From Halalkalicoccus sp. CGA53 (lineage in GTDB: Archaea > Halobacteriota > Halobacteria > Halobacteriales > Halalkalicoccaceae): DNA of 64,000 nt. The notes beneath the pieces are model-generated. The model was given only the letters and a program-made list of their open reading frames with translations, made no database searches and was not told the DNA's origin. Positions 7,762-16,500 of this stretch are shown here, piece by piece (the stretch's first letter is position 1; every line of letters starts with the position of its first letter). The stretch covers positions 1,302,001 through 1,366,000 of the forward strand of contig NZ_CP144125.1 of the NCBI RefSeq assembly GCF_036429475.1, given 5' to 3'. A program made the translations under genes and the position numbers.

Positions 7762-8919
7762 GTGACGGAGGGGGGATCGAACGCCCGGACGGGGACGACC
7801 GCCGGAGACGGGTCCACCGTGGGACGTCGTCGGATGCTTCGAACGGGGGTGAACGTGGGGGTGTGTGGCGTCCTCGCGTTCGGTCTCGGCGCCGACTACG
7901 TCTCCACGGACGACCCCGGGACGATCACGTACGCGCTGGCTCGCCCGGAGCCGGACTCGGCGACCCTAGTGCCCCGAACGAAGGAGGTGCCACCCGCCTG
8001 GCACGAGAGCCTCCGGCACGCGTTCGCGGCCCAGGATCGGATCCGGGAGCTGGAGCTCTCCCCGCTGATCGAATCGTTCGTCGTTCCCGGTAGTTTCGAC
8101 GGACACGAGGCGTCACTCTCGGTCACGGCGACCGACGAGGGGGTACGCGAGCGTCTCGAACCGATCCTCGATACGGTGCCCCTCGACCTGAACGTCGCCG
8201 ACGAGGTCCCTCCAGCACCCGCAACGGGTACCGAGTCACCGGAGCCGTACCAGATAGCGGAGCTGGATCCCGATCGGATCCCGGGCGGCGTTCTCTGTGA
8301 GAGCGACGACAGCGTCGGGACGCTCGCTCCGGCGCTGTTCGGTGCGGAGAGCGGATCGCGGTTCTTCGGGACCTCGAACCACCTGTACGGGGAGGGCGGG
8401 ACGAAGGAGACCGAACACCGGGGCGAACCGCTGTCGGTCGTTCACGACGACGAATCCCGTCGGATCGGCGACGTCCACCGGGGCTATCCGCTGGCGGATC
8501 TCGTCGTGGCGACGCCCGTCGACGGCTACCGTCCGGCAGCCGAGATCGAACGGGCGTTTCCCTCTCGCGTCATCGGGCAGTACACGAAGGCGGGTCTGGC
8601 TGAGCTGGCCGCTCGGGGGGAACCGCTGACGAAACTCGGCGCGATGACCGACGAGACCAGCGGACGGATCGAGGGGATCGACGGGGTGACCTGTTTCACC
8701 GGCGAGCTCTGCAGGGAGGGACAGCTCAAGTGGGGCGACGAGGAGTCGTTCACCGACGGCGACAGCGGCTCGGTGAACTTCCACGTCGACGAGGAGCGCC
8801 CCGAGGAGTACGTCCTCGTCGGCGGGATGAGCAACGCCCGGACCTGGTGGCCGGGGGCCGATTTCATCTGGGGGACCGCCGGCTACCACCTGCTGGAGGA
8901 GTACGGGATCCACTTCTAA
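7762..8919 (+). CDS. Putative secreted trypsin-like (S1-fold) protease, TAT-exported
   Basis: A 385-residue protein starting at GTG 7762; the internal ATG 7834 is an alternative. It has a twin-arginine segment GRRRMLRTGVNVGVCGVLAF (residues 21-40), then a haloarchaeal N-terminal domain. The C-terminal half has a plausible S1 triad in the right order: His207 in FGTSNHLYG, an Asp in PLADLVVATP, and Ser335 in the canonical TDGDSGSVNF. The oxyanion motif GDSGS is convincing, but the His context differs from the textbook TAAHC. It may be a secreted serine protease or an inactive relative. The short membrane-protein gene follows 37 bp later. Confidence 0.55.
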   Translation: MTEGGSNARTGTTAGDGSTVGRRRMLRTGVNVGVCGVLAFGLGADYVSTDDPGTITYALARPEPDSATLVPRTKEVPPAWHESLRHAFAAQDRIRELELSPLIESFVVPGSFDGHEASLSVTATDEGVRERLEPILDTVPLDLNVADEVPPAPATGTESPEPYQIAELDPDRIPGGVLCESDDSVGTLAPALFGAESGSRFFGTSNHLYGEGGTKETEHRGEPLSVVHDDESRRIGDVHRGYPLADLVVATPVDGYRPAAEIERAFPSRVIGQYTKAGLAELAARGEPLTKLGAMTDETSGRIEGIDGVTCFTGELCREGQLKWGDEESFTDGDSGSVNFHVDEERPEEYVLVGGMSNARTWWPGADFIWGTAGYHLLEEYGIHF

Positions 8920-8956
8920 CCATGCTCACATCGTTCGACACCCAGGCGGTGGATAC

Positions 8957-9163
8957 ATGAGCCCCTCCGGATCGTCCCGGCCGTCGGATCGGCTCACGGA
9001 GGCCCTCCGCTCGGTTCCCTGGCGAGTCGTTCTCGTCGACCTCGCGTTCGTCGTCGTGTGGGTACTCGCAGTTTCGCTCGCCTTTCGGATAGTCGACGCT
9101 CCGATCTGGCTCTACTACCTCGTCGCCTTCGGCGGCGTGATCGCCTACTCGCTCGCGAGGTAG
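8957..9163 (+). CDS. Small two-helix membrane protein
   Basis: A 68-residue protein with a polar N-terminus (about 22 residues) and two hydrophobic segments: VVLVDLAFVVVWVLAVSLAF and the IWLYYLVAFGGVIAYSLA region, ending in AR. The start ATG 8957 is 37 bp after the preceding stop, so co-transcription with the protease-like gene is likely. The family looks haloarchaea-specific; I do not recognise a function. Confidence 0.7.
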   Translation: MSPSGSSRPSDRLTEALRSVPWRVVLVDLAFVVVWVLAVSLAFRIVDAPIWLYYLVAFGGVIAYSLAR

Positions 9164-9209
9164 CGTTCGATTCCGTCTCGTAGGTAGCCCGAAACCGAGA
9201 ATCCTTACC

Positions 9210-9312
9210 AGAAACAGTAATCGCTCAACTAGATAAAACGAACTATCCAACTAGAAAATAATACACAATTTTAGAATAATATTCAATCCCACTAGCTAGA
9301 TTTATTATCGGT
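9210..9312 (+). promoter_or_regulatory. AT-rich promoter island upstream of the M14 peptidase
   Basis: About 100 bp of markedly AT-rich DNA in an otherwise GC-rich genome. CAACTAGA occurs at 9226-9233 and again at 9248-9255 (22 bp period), with ACTAG again at 9291. The putative TATA box is TTTATTA at 9301-9307, about 55 bp before the peptidase start. The repeats look like a regulator or activator binding array. Confidence 0.45.
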
Positions 9313-9359
9313 AATTGTATTTACAGTCCTGTGTGGGGGTCATTTCCACACAGATGCCT

Positions 9360-12185
9360 ATGAGCAAACAAGAAACACGACCTGATACGGTATCCAATCC
9401 GGATGAAGAATCGAACCGTTATACCTACGAGGAGGCGACGGAACTCGACGAGAGTGCCTTCGACGGTGACACCATCGGGCGGCGCACCTTCTTGAGCGTC
9501 GCGGCCGCGACCGGCGCCGCACTCACCCTCCCGGGTGCGGTATCGGCAGAGGTCTCGGACGACCGAGTGACTGACCTCGGCGAGTTCGTCGTCAACGCTA
9601 CACCCGACAGTTACGAGGCGACGCTGGTCCTCGAGTTCGAGGACGTCGATTCGGTACACTCGTTCTACGACGAGTTCGGCGAACCCGACTGGGACATCGA
9701 CGAGGACCTTCGCGCGACGAAGGTCGTCTACCGCGAGGAGCCGACGCCGGCCGCGCACGCCTACCTCACCGAAGCCGAGCTATCTGACGCCCTCGACACG
9801 TTCGACGGCATCGAGTTCGTCGACTACTCGCCCGGCGCGAACCCGTTCTGGACACTCGAAGAGCCCTACGGCGACTACGATGTCTTCCCCGAGTACGTCG
9901 AGGAGTTCGACGTCTTCCCGCGAGTCGAGGACGCCCGCGACTGGACCTCTCACGGGGAGACCGGCCAGGCACTCGACCACCTCGCCGAGGAGTACCCCGA
10001 CATGGTCAGCGTCGAGCGGATCGGCCACGGACCTGGCTGGCCGAACGTGTTCACCGGCGAGGATCCCGACCAGCGCGACATTTACATCGCGGAGCTGACC
10101 AACGACGTGCAGGACCGCGAAGCGTTCGCCGAGAAGGAGAAGGCGGTGTTCATCGTCGGCATCCACGGCAACGAGCGCGCGGGCGTCGAGGCCGGCAGCC
10201 GAATCCTCGAGAGCGCCGCGAAGGGGGAGGCCGAGGATTTCAACCCGTTGCTCGACGACATCGCCATCGTCTACGTCTACATCAACCCGGACGGGTGGAC
10301 CATCCGGAAGCCTACCCTCTGGAGCCCCAACCAGCTCTCGCACTACCGCGGGAACGGCTCCCTGCTCGACACGAACCGCCAATACCCGACGATCGGCTGG
10401 GCGAACCCCTCGTTTTGGCCCGCCGACGCCGGCAACGAGCCCGACGTTCGCCCCGGTTACGACGTCGGCTACTGGGACGTCGTCCCGGACGCGATGGCGA
10501 CCGTCGAGCATCTCCGGGCGTACGAGAACGTCGAGTACCTCTGTGACTACCACATGATGGGGTGGGCGAGTCAGATGGTGCTGAACCTCGAGTCCAACGC
10601 CGCCTACGACCACGACGGTACCCACAACCTGGACGAGGTCAACCGGCGGATCGGTGCCGCGATGGAGGACTACTGGGGGAGTCCCGATGCGATCGCCGAC
10701 GACACCATCCGGGCCGGGGCGGACACGAGCTGGCGGTCGAACTACGTCCCGAACACCCTGTTCGACTACGGCTCGATCTACGACTCGCTCGGCTACAACA
10801 TCACCGGTGGGCTGCTCGGCTGGGCCGGCCAGCCCGAGGAGTTCGGCGGCCTGGGCGCCATCACGGTCGCCCCCGAACTGGGGATGCGCGACGCGACGAA
10901 CTGGCGACCGTACATCGAGCGACACCTCGAGACCGCCTACTACCTCTCCCAGCTCGAGTACGCCAGGCTCTGTGCCGCGGATACGAACGCGACGGTCGCC
11001 ACCGACGGTCAGGACACGGCCTACGTGACCACCGACGAACTGACGCGCCGGTCGGCGGACCTCTCGCACACCGACGAGAGCCCCGGCAGGGGTCGAGGCC
11101 GCGGGCAGGACCGCGCCACGGAGGTTCGACGCCGTCACGGGACCGTCCAGCCCGGTCCCGGTGGGAGCGCGAGCGCGTCCTCCGAGGAACGAACTCACTC
11201 GCTGGCCGCGCAGTTCGACGCCGGAGACGCCGAGGAGGGAGTCGTGCGACTCCTCAACCCCGGTGGCCAGGTCGTTCGCGAGATCGACCTCGCCGAGAGC
11301 GACGAGACGGGGTTCTACGTACCGAACCCCGCCTCTGGCGACTGGTCGGTCGAGTACGAGGGCGAGGGCGACGTCGAGGTCGAGTTCGTCACGATCGAGA
11401 CGGACGAGGAGCACCCGGACCCCTGGGAGGCCTTCGGCTACGAGCAGACCGAGTACGTCGTCAACCCGATGCAGTTCTTCGCCGATCTCGAACCTCACCT
11501 CGAGGACGGCGGTATGGACGGACTGCGCGTCCACGACGTGCGGGTCGGCCGGCTGATGAGAGGCCGATCGGGCCGGCGCCGGTACGACAAGGTCGTGATC
11601 TCCCACGACGTCGGGCGCGACGACGACCGCTACGTCGAGGCGATCGAGGAGTTCGTCGAGGCCGGCGGTGACCTCGTGCTCACCGACACGGGTCTCTACC
11701 TGCTGGACGCGCTGGAGGTGGGCGACGCGGCGAATATCTCCGAGGACGACCTCCAGAGCATCGAGGTCGGCATCGCGAACCTGTTCGACCGGGACTTCGA
11801 CCACTACCTGCTGTCGGGTATCCGGAACCTGCAGCACGAGATATGGAAGAGCCCGCAGGTGGGATACGTCCCAAATACGAACGACCAACCGGCCACCGTC
11901 GTCGACGACGACGCGTTCGCGGCCGCCGGTGGCGACGTCGCCGGACGGATGAGCGGCGACGGTGTGGGGGGTGTAGCCGCCGGCTCTCTGTCGGCTGGCG
12001 ACGCCGAGATCAACCTGATCGGATCGGCCCTGCCACCGGCGAACCAGCGCGAACTGCACCCGTTCGGGATGGCCGACTACGCGGTGTCGTTCATGGGTCA
12101 CACGATGCTCTGTAACGCGCTGGGCTTCGAACAGCGCCGGTTCGTCGAGGGCGAGCTAGTCGGGACCTGGGGCGAACTCCGGTAG
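9360..12185 (+). CDS. Secreted zinc carboxypeptidase (M14 family), TAT-exported
   Basis: A 941-residue protein from ATG 9360 (ATG 9354 and an upstream TTG are alternatives). The TAT signal is GRRTFLSVAAATGAALTLPG near residue 40. The peptidase_M14 domain has zinc ligands His269 and Glu272 in GIHGNERAG and His398 in CDYHMMGW; the catalytic Glu is probably Glu506 in VAPELGMRD. After a Gly/Arg-rich linker (about residues 570-605) come a beta domain and a C-terminal GATase-like module with FVEAGGDLVLTDTGLYLLDA (DUF4350-like). It would act extracellularly on proteins or peptides. The AT-rich promoter upstream suggests strong or conditional control. It is large for the family because of the C-terminal additions. 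Confidence 0.85.
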   Translation: MSKQETRPDTVSNPDEESNRYTYEEATELDESAFDGDTIGRRTFLSVAAATGAALTLPGAVSAEVSDDRVTDLGEFVVNATPDSYEATLVLEFEDVDSVHSFYDEFGEPDWDIDEDLRATKVVYREEPTPAAHAYLTEAELSDALDTFDGIEFVDYSPGANPFWTLEEPYGDYDVFPEYVEEFDVFPRVEDARDWTSHGETGQALDHLAEEYPDMVSVERIGHGPGWPNVFTGEDPDQRDIYIAELTNDVQDREAFAEKEKAVFIVGIHGNERAGVEAGSRILESAAKGEAEDFNPLLDDIAIVYVYINPDGWTIRKPTLWSPNQLSHYRGNGSLLDTNRQYPTIGWANPSFWPADAGNEPDVRPGYDVGYWDVVPDAMATVEHLRAYENVEYLCDYHMMGWASQMVLNLESNAAYDHDGTHNLDEVNRRIGAAMEDYWGSPDAIADDTIRAGADTSWRSNYVPNTLFDYGSIYDSLGYNITGGLLGWAGQPEEFGGLGAITVAPELGMRDATNWRPYIERHLETAYYLSQLEYARLCAADTNATVATDGQDTAYVTTDELTRRSADLSHTDESPGRGRGRGQDRATEVRRRHGTVQPGPGGSASASSEERTHSLAAQFDAGDAEEGVVRLLNPGGQVVREIDLAESDETGFYVPNPASGDWSVEYEGEGDVEVEFVTIETDEEHPDPWEAFGYEQTEYVVNPMQFFADLEPHLEDGGMDGLRVHDVRVGRLMRGRSGRRRYDKVVISHDVGRDDDRYVEAIEEFVEAGGDLVLTDTGLYLLDALEVGDAANISEDDLQSIEVGIANLFDRDFDHYLLSGIRNLQHEIWKSPQVGYVPNTNDQPATVVDDDAFAAAGGDVAGRMSGDGVGGVAAGSLSAGDAEINLIGSALPPANQRELHPFGMADYAVSFMGHTMLCNALGFEQRRFVEGELVGTWGELR

Positions 12186-12301
12186 CACCGTTCCCGTCCA
12201 CACCGCTCCGACGCGTCGAGCGGACCCGACGCGAAGGCGGTGATCCTCTGCCCGTTCGCTCGGAATGAACGGACGACCGGTCCCCACCCTCGTCGCGGCG
12301 C

Positions 12302-12862
12302 TCACCTCGCGCCCGGAGCCGTTCCGAGCGCGGTCGGATCGACCTCGGTCGAGACGTACGCGAGACTACCGACCAGAAACACCACGCCGATCGGGAGCAG
12401 CCAGACGAAGACGGTGAGGAGAGCGGCGCTCGCCTGGATCCCGAAGACGAGGAAGACCACCGGCGCACAGCACGCGGTCCCGGAGACGAGCGCGGGAACC
12501 GACGCGAGAACGCCCGTACTCGTGCCGATCCCACAGGATTTTGGCTGGGTGATCGCGAGGTAGGAGAGCGCCAGGTTCAGTCCGACCAGCAGCGAGAGGC
12601 CGAGCCCGATCGCGAGGTTCACGGGCGAGAGGAGGTATCTGAACAGGAGGAGATCGATCGTCGCGACCCCCTCGTAGGCGAACGGCCCCGGTCCTGGTTC
12701 GACCATGCGCGAGAGTGGGTCGTCCACGACGAACAGCGAGAGACCTGCCTCCGGACGGACGTTCAGGTCGCCGATCGCGAACAGGAAACCGAGGAGGTAG
12801 AGGAGAGCGACGAGCGAGAAGACCGCGGCGGAGTCACGCCGGGCGAGCGCGCCACGGCTCAC
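12302..12862 (-). CDS. Multi-pass membrane protein with a CC motif
   Basis: A 186-residue protein with about five hydrophobic segments (FSLVALLYLLGFLFAIG, LAIGLGLSLLVGLNLALSYL, and a pair near the C-terminus). Between the second and third lies KSCGIGTSTG, and in a later helix SGTACCAPVVFLV. These cysteines and the Pro resemble metal- or thiol-handling membrane proteins, but no named family is certain. It lies 48 bp downstream of the DUF3179 lipoprotein gene in the same direction, so the pair is probably one operon and one process. Confidence 0.7.
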   Translation of the reverse strand: MSRGALARRDSAAVFSLVALLYLLGFLFAIGDLNVRPEAGLSLFVVDDPLSRMVEPGPGPFAYEGVATIDLLLFRYLLSPVNLAIGLGLSLLVGLNLALSYLAITQPKSCGIGTSTGVLASVPALVSGTACCAPVVFLVFGIQASAALLTVFVWLLPIGVVFLVGSLAYVSTEVDPTALGTAPGAR

Positions 12863-12910
12863 CGCCGTCGTCCGCGAGAGTCAGGAGCGTCCCCGTGCGG
12901 TCGCGCCCAT

Positions 12911-14038
12911 TCAGTCGATCACCTCGGTGTCGGGGTAGAAGGCGACCCAGGCGAACCACATCGCGTCGAAGGCGTTGAGCCGCTCCAGCGGTAGGTCCTC
13001 GGCGTCGTGGCTCTCGCCGTCGACCAGGTACCCCTCGCCGTCGACCTCGACGGACTCGCCGTCGGGGTTCCGATAGACGTAGCCCGTGTCGAGGTCGGGA
13101 TCGTACGCCGCCAGGTGGGAGCCACCGCCGACGTCTGTCTCGAGCAGCCGGTCCTCCCGCAGCCGCTCTTTCTCGACCGCGAGCGCCCCGTCGGAACCGC
13201 GTGCGCCGAGGAAGACCTCCTTCTGGCCGTGGCGGCCGTCCTCGTGCATCGTCCGAAACATCGTCCCATCGTCCTCGTAGTAGTCCCGTTTCGGGTTGTA
13301 CGCCCCGTACGGATCGCGGTCGTAGTCCCTGGAGAAGCCGGTCCGTTCGGTGAGCACCGCGCCGTCGGGGTAGGTCTCCCGGAACCGCTCCCACGTCGTC
13401 CAGATCACCGGAACCTCGCGGAGCGCTCTCCCCTCGTTCGGGCCGTCGATCGCCGTTCCGAGCACCTGCGGCCACCAGCTCTCTCCCGCTCGGTCGTACA
13501 TGATCAGGTTGCTGTTGACCAACCTCCCCGACACGCCGAACTCGGTCCTGCCGCGTTCGAAGCCGATCGCGGTGCCCGTCAGCGGGCAGTAGGTGACCGC
13601 GACGTCGAGCCCTCCAACCCGATCGTTGACGATCTCGTGCCAGACGAGAATCGACTGCGGGTACGCCCGGGCGTCGCCCTCCACCTCGACCGCGAACACC
13701 GGATCGCCGTCGTCGAGCCGTCCGTCGACCTCGTCCATCGATTCGAACTCGGGGTCGTCGATCGAGGGGATGCCGTCCTGGCTCACCCCGCCCGAGAACA
13801 CGCTCTCGGTGAACGATTCGAGGTCGTGCTCGAGCGGCACGACCGCCTCCCTGGTGGGTGGGTCCTCACTCTCGTCCCCGTCCTCGCCCCGTTCGCGATC
13901 AGCGTCGGTTCCGTCGTCCCCCGTGCCGTACGGCCCCTCCGAACCGCTACCCGTACAGCCCGCGAGCGCGGCGGTCGAGACCCCCATCGTCGCGAGCAGC
14001 GCCCGCCGGGTGAGGCGTCGCTCGTTCCGTTCGGTCAT
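12911..14038 (-). CDS. DUF3179-domain lipoprotein, TAT-exported
   Basis: A 375-residue protein. Its N-terminus is a TAT lipoprotein signal: RRLTRRALLATMGVSTAALA followed by lipobox Cys in LAGC. A low-complexity acidic linker follows, then the DUF3179 domain with AYPQSILVWHEIVND, VAVTYCPLTGTAIGF and TYPDGAVLTERTGF. DUF3179 proteins are secreted or cell-surface proteins of unknown function, often with a conserved Cys in the TYCPLTG motif, present here. Start ATG 14038 was chosen because upstream residues do not fit a signal peptide. The membrane protein at 12302-12862 follows. Confidence 0.88.
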   Translation of the reverse strand: MTERNERRLTRRALLATMGVSTAALAGCTGSGSEGPYGTGDDGTDADRERGEDGDESEDPPTREAVVPLEHDLESFTESVFSGGVSQDGIPSIDDPEFESMDEVDGRLDDGDPVFAVEVEGDARAYPQSILVWHEIVNDRVGGLDVAVTYCPLTGTAIGFERGRTEFGVSGRLVNSNLIMYDRAGESWWPQVLGTAIDGPNEGRALREVPVIWTTWERFRETYPDGAVLTERTGFSRDYDRDPYGAYNPKRDYYEDDGTMFRTMHEDGRHGQKEVFLGARGSDGALAVEKERLREDRLLETDVGGGSHLAAYDPDLDTGYVYRNPDGESVEVDGEGYLVDGESHDAEDLPLERLNAFDAMWFAWVAFYPDTEVID

Positions 14039-14063
14039 AGGTGACGAGAGGGGGCCTCGGGGG

Positions 14064-14618
14064 TTACCCGTGTGGCGGTCGTGCGTCACGCTCGCACACC
14101 CGTGATCGTCCCCGGCCCCCGAGCCGTTCTGCGATCTCCCGGCCGACGGTCCGCGAATCGACCTCGACGACCTCGATCGGATTGCCGACCCGGATCTCAC
14201 CGCTCGAGACGACGTCCGCACAGATCCCGCTGCGCCCGCGCAATGCCCGTGCGAGCCCCGTCTCCTCGGCCACGCGCTCGACGTGCGCGCAGGGCGGCCG
14301 CCGTCGGGTCCCGCGCAACCGCGCCTCGCCCACCGCGACCGTCGCGCCGAGCAGTTCCTCGAGGTCGACGCCGCGCGTGACGACGTTCCGCCGGTGTTGT
14401 CCCCCGCCGAGGTCGATCCCGGCTTCCTCGCGGATCGCCTCCAGGTCCTCTGCCGCGATCAGCGTCACCTCGCAGACGTCGAACGGGGCGTAGTGACCCG
14501 TCCCGCGCTGGTAGCGGTCGCCCGCAAGCCCTCCTGGGACCGCCTCGACCGACTCGACGCGCTCCATCAGTGCCGATCCCTCGCTCGCGACGAACAGCGA
14601 CTCGACGGTTCCGGTCAT
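14064..14618 (-). CDS. MOSC domain-containing protein
   Basis: A 184-residue single MOSC domain (molybdenum cofactor sulfurase C-terminal type). Motifs are VPGGLAGDRYQRGTG, VTLIAAEDLEAI, QHRRNVVTRGVDLEELLG and the conserved Cys in RRRPPCAHVERV, which in related proteins handles sulfur or the molybdenum centre. It ends 25 bp upstream of the DUF3179 gene start, in the same direction, so it could be in the same transcript. A second, distinct MOSC gene is at 36381-36848. The molecular substrate is unknown. Confidence 0.85.
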   Translation of the reverse strand: MTGTVESLFVASEGSALMERVESVEAVPGGLAGDRYQRGTGHYAPFDVCEVTLIAAEDLEAIREEAGIDLGGGQHRRNVVTRGVDLEELLGATVAVGEARLRGTRRRPPCAHVERVAEETGLARALRGRSGICADVVSSGEIRVGNPIEVVEVDSRTVGREIAERLGGRGRSRVCERDARPPHG

Positions 14619-14694
14619 GGCGGGTGTAGCCGCCCGAGCGCGATAGCCGTTTTCCGCCCGTCGGAGTTTTGCCCCGGTCTCGAGTGGTCGGGGT

Positions 14695-15498
14695 ATGGGA
14701 GAACGCGAGGCGATCGAGCGCTCGGACGAGCCGGTGACGGTCGACCGGCTGAAGAGTGATCTCCGCACGCTCGGGCTCGAACCCGGGGACGCGGTCCTCG
14801 TCCACTGCTCGCTCTCGGCGCTCGGCTGGGTTTCGGGTGGTGCGCCCGCGGTCGTCGATTCGTTGCGGGAGGTGCTCACCGAGGCAGGGACGCTCGCGAT
14901 GCCGACGCACTCGACGCAGCTCTCGGATCCCGCTCGCTGGGAGAACCCACCCGTTCCCGATCCCTGGATCGAACGGATCCGTGAGACGGCACCACCGTAC
15001 AGGAAGGAGGTCACCCCGACGCGGATGATGGGCGCGGTCGCGGAGTGTTTTCGTACCTATCCCGGCGTCCTGCGAAGCGACCATCCGACGCACTCGGTCG
15101 CGGCGTGGGGCGCGGCGGCCGAACGGGTCGTCTCGGGGCACGCGCTCGACCGGCCCCACGGCGAGAACTCTCCGCTCGCCACGCTCTGCGATCTCGATTC
15201 CGACGTACTCCGTCTCGGCGTGACGGCGAACACCTCGTTGCACCTCGCGGAGAACCGGGCGGCGAACGCCCGCTACGGGGAGAACGGCGCACCGGTGCTC
15301 GTGGACGGCGAACGCGAGTGGCCGATGTTCGAGGAGATCGAGAGCGAAGGGGACTTTCGGGCCCTGGAAACCGACTTCGAGCGGGAGCGTCCGGGAGCGG
15401 TTCGCCGTGGACCGGCCGGTGAGGCCGAGGCGACGCTCTGTCGGATGCGTCCGCTCGTCGAGTTCGGTCGCGAGTGGTTCGAGGAGAACCGGGGGTAG
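14695..15498 (+). CDS. AAC(3)-family N-acetyltransferase
   Basis: A 267-residue protein of the aminoglycoside 3-N-acetyltransferase (Antibiotic_NAT) family. Signature segments are GLEPGDAVLVHCSLSALGWV near the N-terminus, LAMPTHSTQLSDP, TPTRMMGAVAECFR, RSDHPTHSVAAWG (catalytic His region) and HGENSPLATLCDL. It transfers acetyl from acetyl-CoA to an amino group. In an archaeon resistance to aminoglycosides is unlikely to be the native role, since archaeal ribosomes are largely insensitive; a metabolite amine is more plausible (inference). It is a single gene, divergent from the MOSC gene. Confidence 0.85.
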   Translation: MGEREAIERSDEPVTVDRLKSDLRTLGLEPGDAVLVHCSLSALGWVSGGAPAVVDSLREVLTEAGTLAMPTHSTQLSDPARWENPPVPDPWIERIRETAPPYRKEVTPTRMMGAVAECFRTYPGVLRSDHPTHSVAAWGAAAERVVSGHALDRPHGENSPLATLCDLDSDVLRLGVTANTSLHLAENRAANARYGENGAPVLVDGEREWPMFEEIESEGDFRALETDFERERPGAVRRGPAGEAEATLCRMRPLVEFGREWFEENRG

Positions 15499-15539
15499 TC
15501 GGATAGCGTGTCCGTATTCGAGGCGTAATCTCCCCGCCG

Positions 15540-16026
15540 TCAGTGATCGTCCTCCGCGACGACCACGGTCGCCTCGAACCGACGCTCGGCGAGCGATTCG
15601 TCCTCCTTGAACACGTCGACCTCGATCGGGAGTCGGTAGATTCCGGGCTGTAGGTTCGGCGTGTCGGGTCGGAGGTAGTACACCCGCTCGGCGTCGTCAC
15701 CCGGTTCCAGTCGGTAGCTGAGTCCGACGTCGTTGTGGACGGCCGCCGTGAAGTCCCTCGTCGTGATGTGTAGGGACCGGTCGTAGGACTCAGTCCAGAG
15801 GTAGATCGGCTCTCCGTCCCCGACGTCGGGCCACATCCGGAGGATCCCGAACGGGGGGCGGTGAATGACCTCCGACGTCGACGGTTTCGTCTCCGGCGTT
15901 CCTCGCCGAGAGGACGACGCTCGATGGATCACCCTCTCAACGATCGACGAGATCGACCGTCACGTCGAGATCTCTCCTGCCAGTAGCGTCCTCCTCGCGA
16001 ACGTTCACTCGTTCGATGACGTACAT
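15540..16026 (-). pseudogene. Frameshifted remnant of a TAT-lipoprotein-type beta-domain gene
   Basis: The remnant shows two disruptions. From ATG 16026 the frame reads MYVIERVNVREEDATG, then DLDVTVDLVDR and a TGA at 15937-15939. The same frame continues past the stop with VVLSARNAGDETVDVGGHS, which aligns with LSLSLENRGERTVEIGSG of the intact lipoprotein at 48439-49230. A +1 shift at a six-base G run (15853-15858 on the plus strand) then moves to the frame that reads PPFGILRMWPDVGDGEPIYL and continues to the stop at 15540, matching PFGVLSIHPEGEPDGESYLL of the paralogue. Removing one base of the run restores the match. The signal peptide and N-terminal domain of the paralogue are absent. Confidence 0.75.
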
Positions 16027-16055
16027 CCGTAGCTTCGCCTGCTCGGTCGGTTCGA

Positions 16056-16394
16056 CTAATCGTCGGCGGCGGCCCCAGCGGAGTCCGCACCGCCCGCCGC
16101 GGCGTCGCCCTCGATGCTCGGCGGGTACTTCCCGCGATCGAGTTTCAGGTCCGAGAGCGGCCGTGCCATGCAGGTGAGCGCGAACCGCTCGGCTTCCTGC
16201 TCGGTGAGTCCGCGGGCGGCCGGTTGCGTGACCTCGCCCTCTACGATCTCCGCCGAGCAGGCCAGACACATCCCGACGCGGCAGGAGTACTCCTGGGCGA
16301 TCCCCTCCTCCAGACAGCGCTTGAGGATCGTCTCGGTCTCTTTCACCTCGATCGTCTCGCCGGTGGTGACGAACTCGACGGTGTGGGCAGTCAT
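16056..16394 (-). CDS. 2Fe-2S plant-type ferredoxin
   Basis: A 112-residue ferredoxin. Cluster ligands appear as C-x4-C-x2-C in YSCRVGMCLACSAEI plus the distant Cys in ALTCMARP. The beta-grasp core starts at TVEFVTTGETIEVKETETIL. The C-terminal Ala/Gly/Asp tail is variable. It lacks the acidic N-terminal insertion of the main haloarchaeal ferredoxin, so it is a smaller paralogue. Start ATG 16394 is 106 bp from the divergent geranylgeranyl reductase start; in methanogens a ferredoxin gene beside this reductase supplies its electrons, so a partner role is inferred here. The pseudogene follows downstream. Confidence 0.9.
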   Translation of the reverse strand: MTAHTVEFVTTGETIEVKETETILKRCLEEGIAQEYSCRVGMCLACSAEIVEGEVTQPAARGLTEQEAERFALTCMARPLSDLKLDRGKYPPSIEGDAAAGGADSAGAAADD

Positions 16395-16500
16395 AGCCCC
16401 GGATACGAAGAGGTCTATGAAAAACCCTTCCTCACTTCCGTCCTCGCGCGGCCGACGGAAATCTGGCAAGAGTTTTCTCCGCGGGGCCGGGAAGGCGTGT

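Noticed and set aside
14695-15498. AAC(3)-family gene as an antibiotic-resistance determinant
   Set aside because: The family is widespread in genomes without resistance, the gene lacks a mobile context, and archaeal ribosomes are largely insensitive to aminoglycosides. It is kept as an acetyltransferase only.
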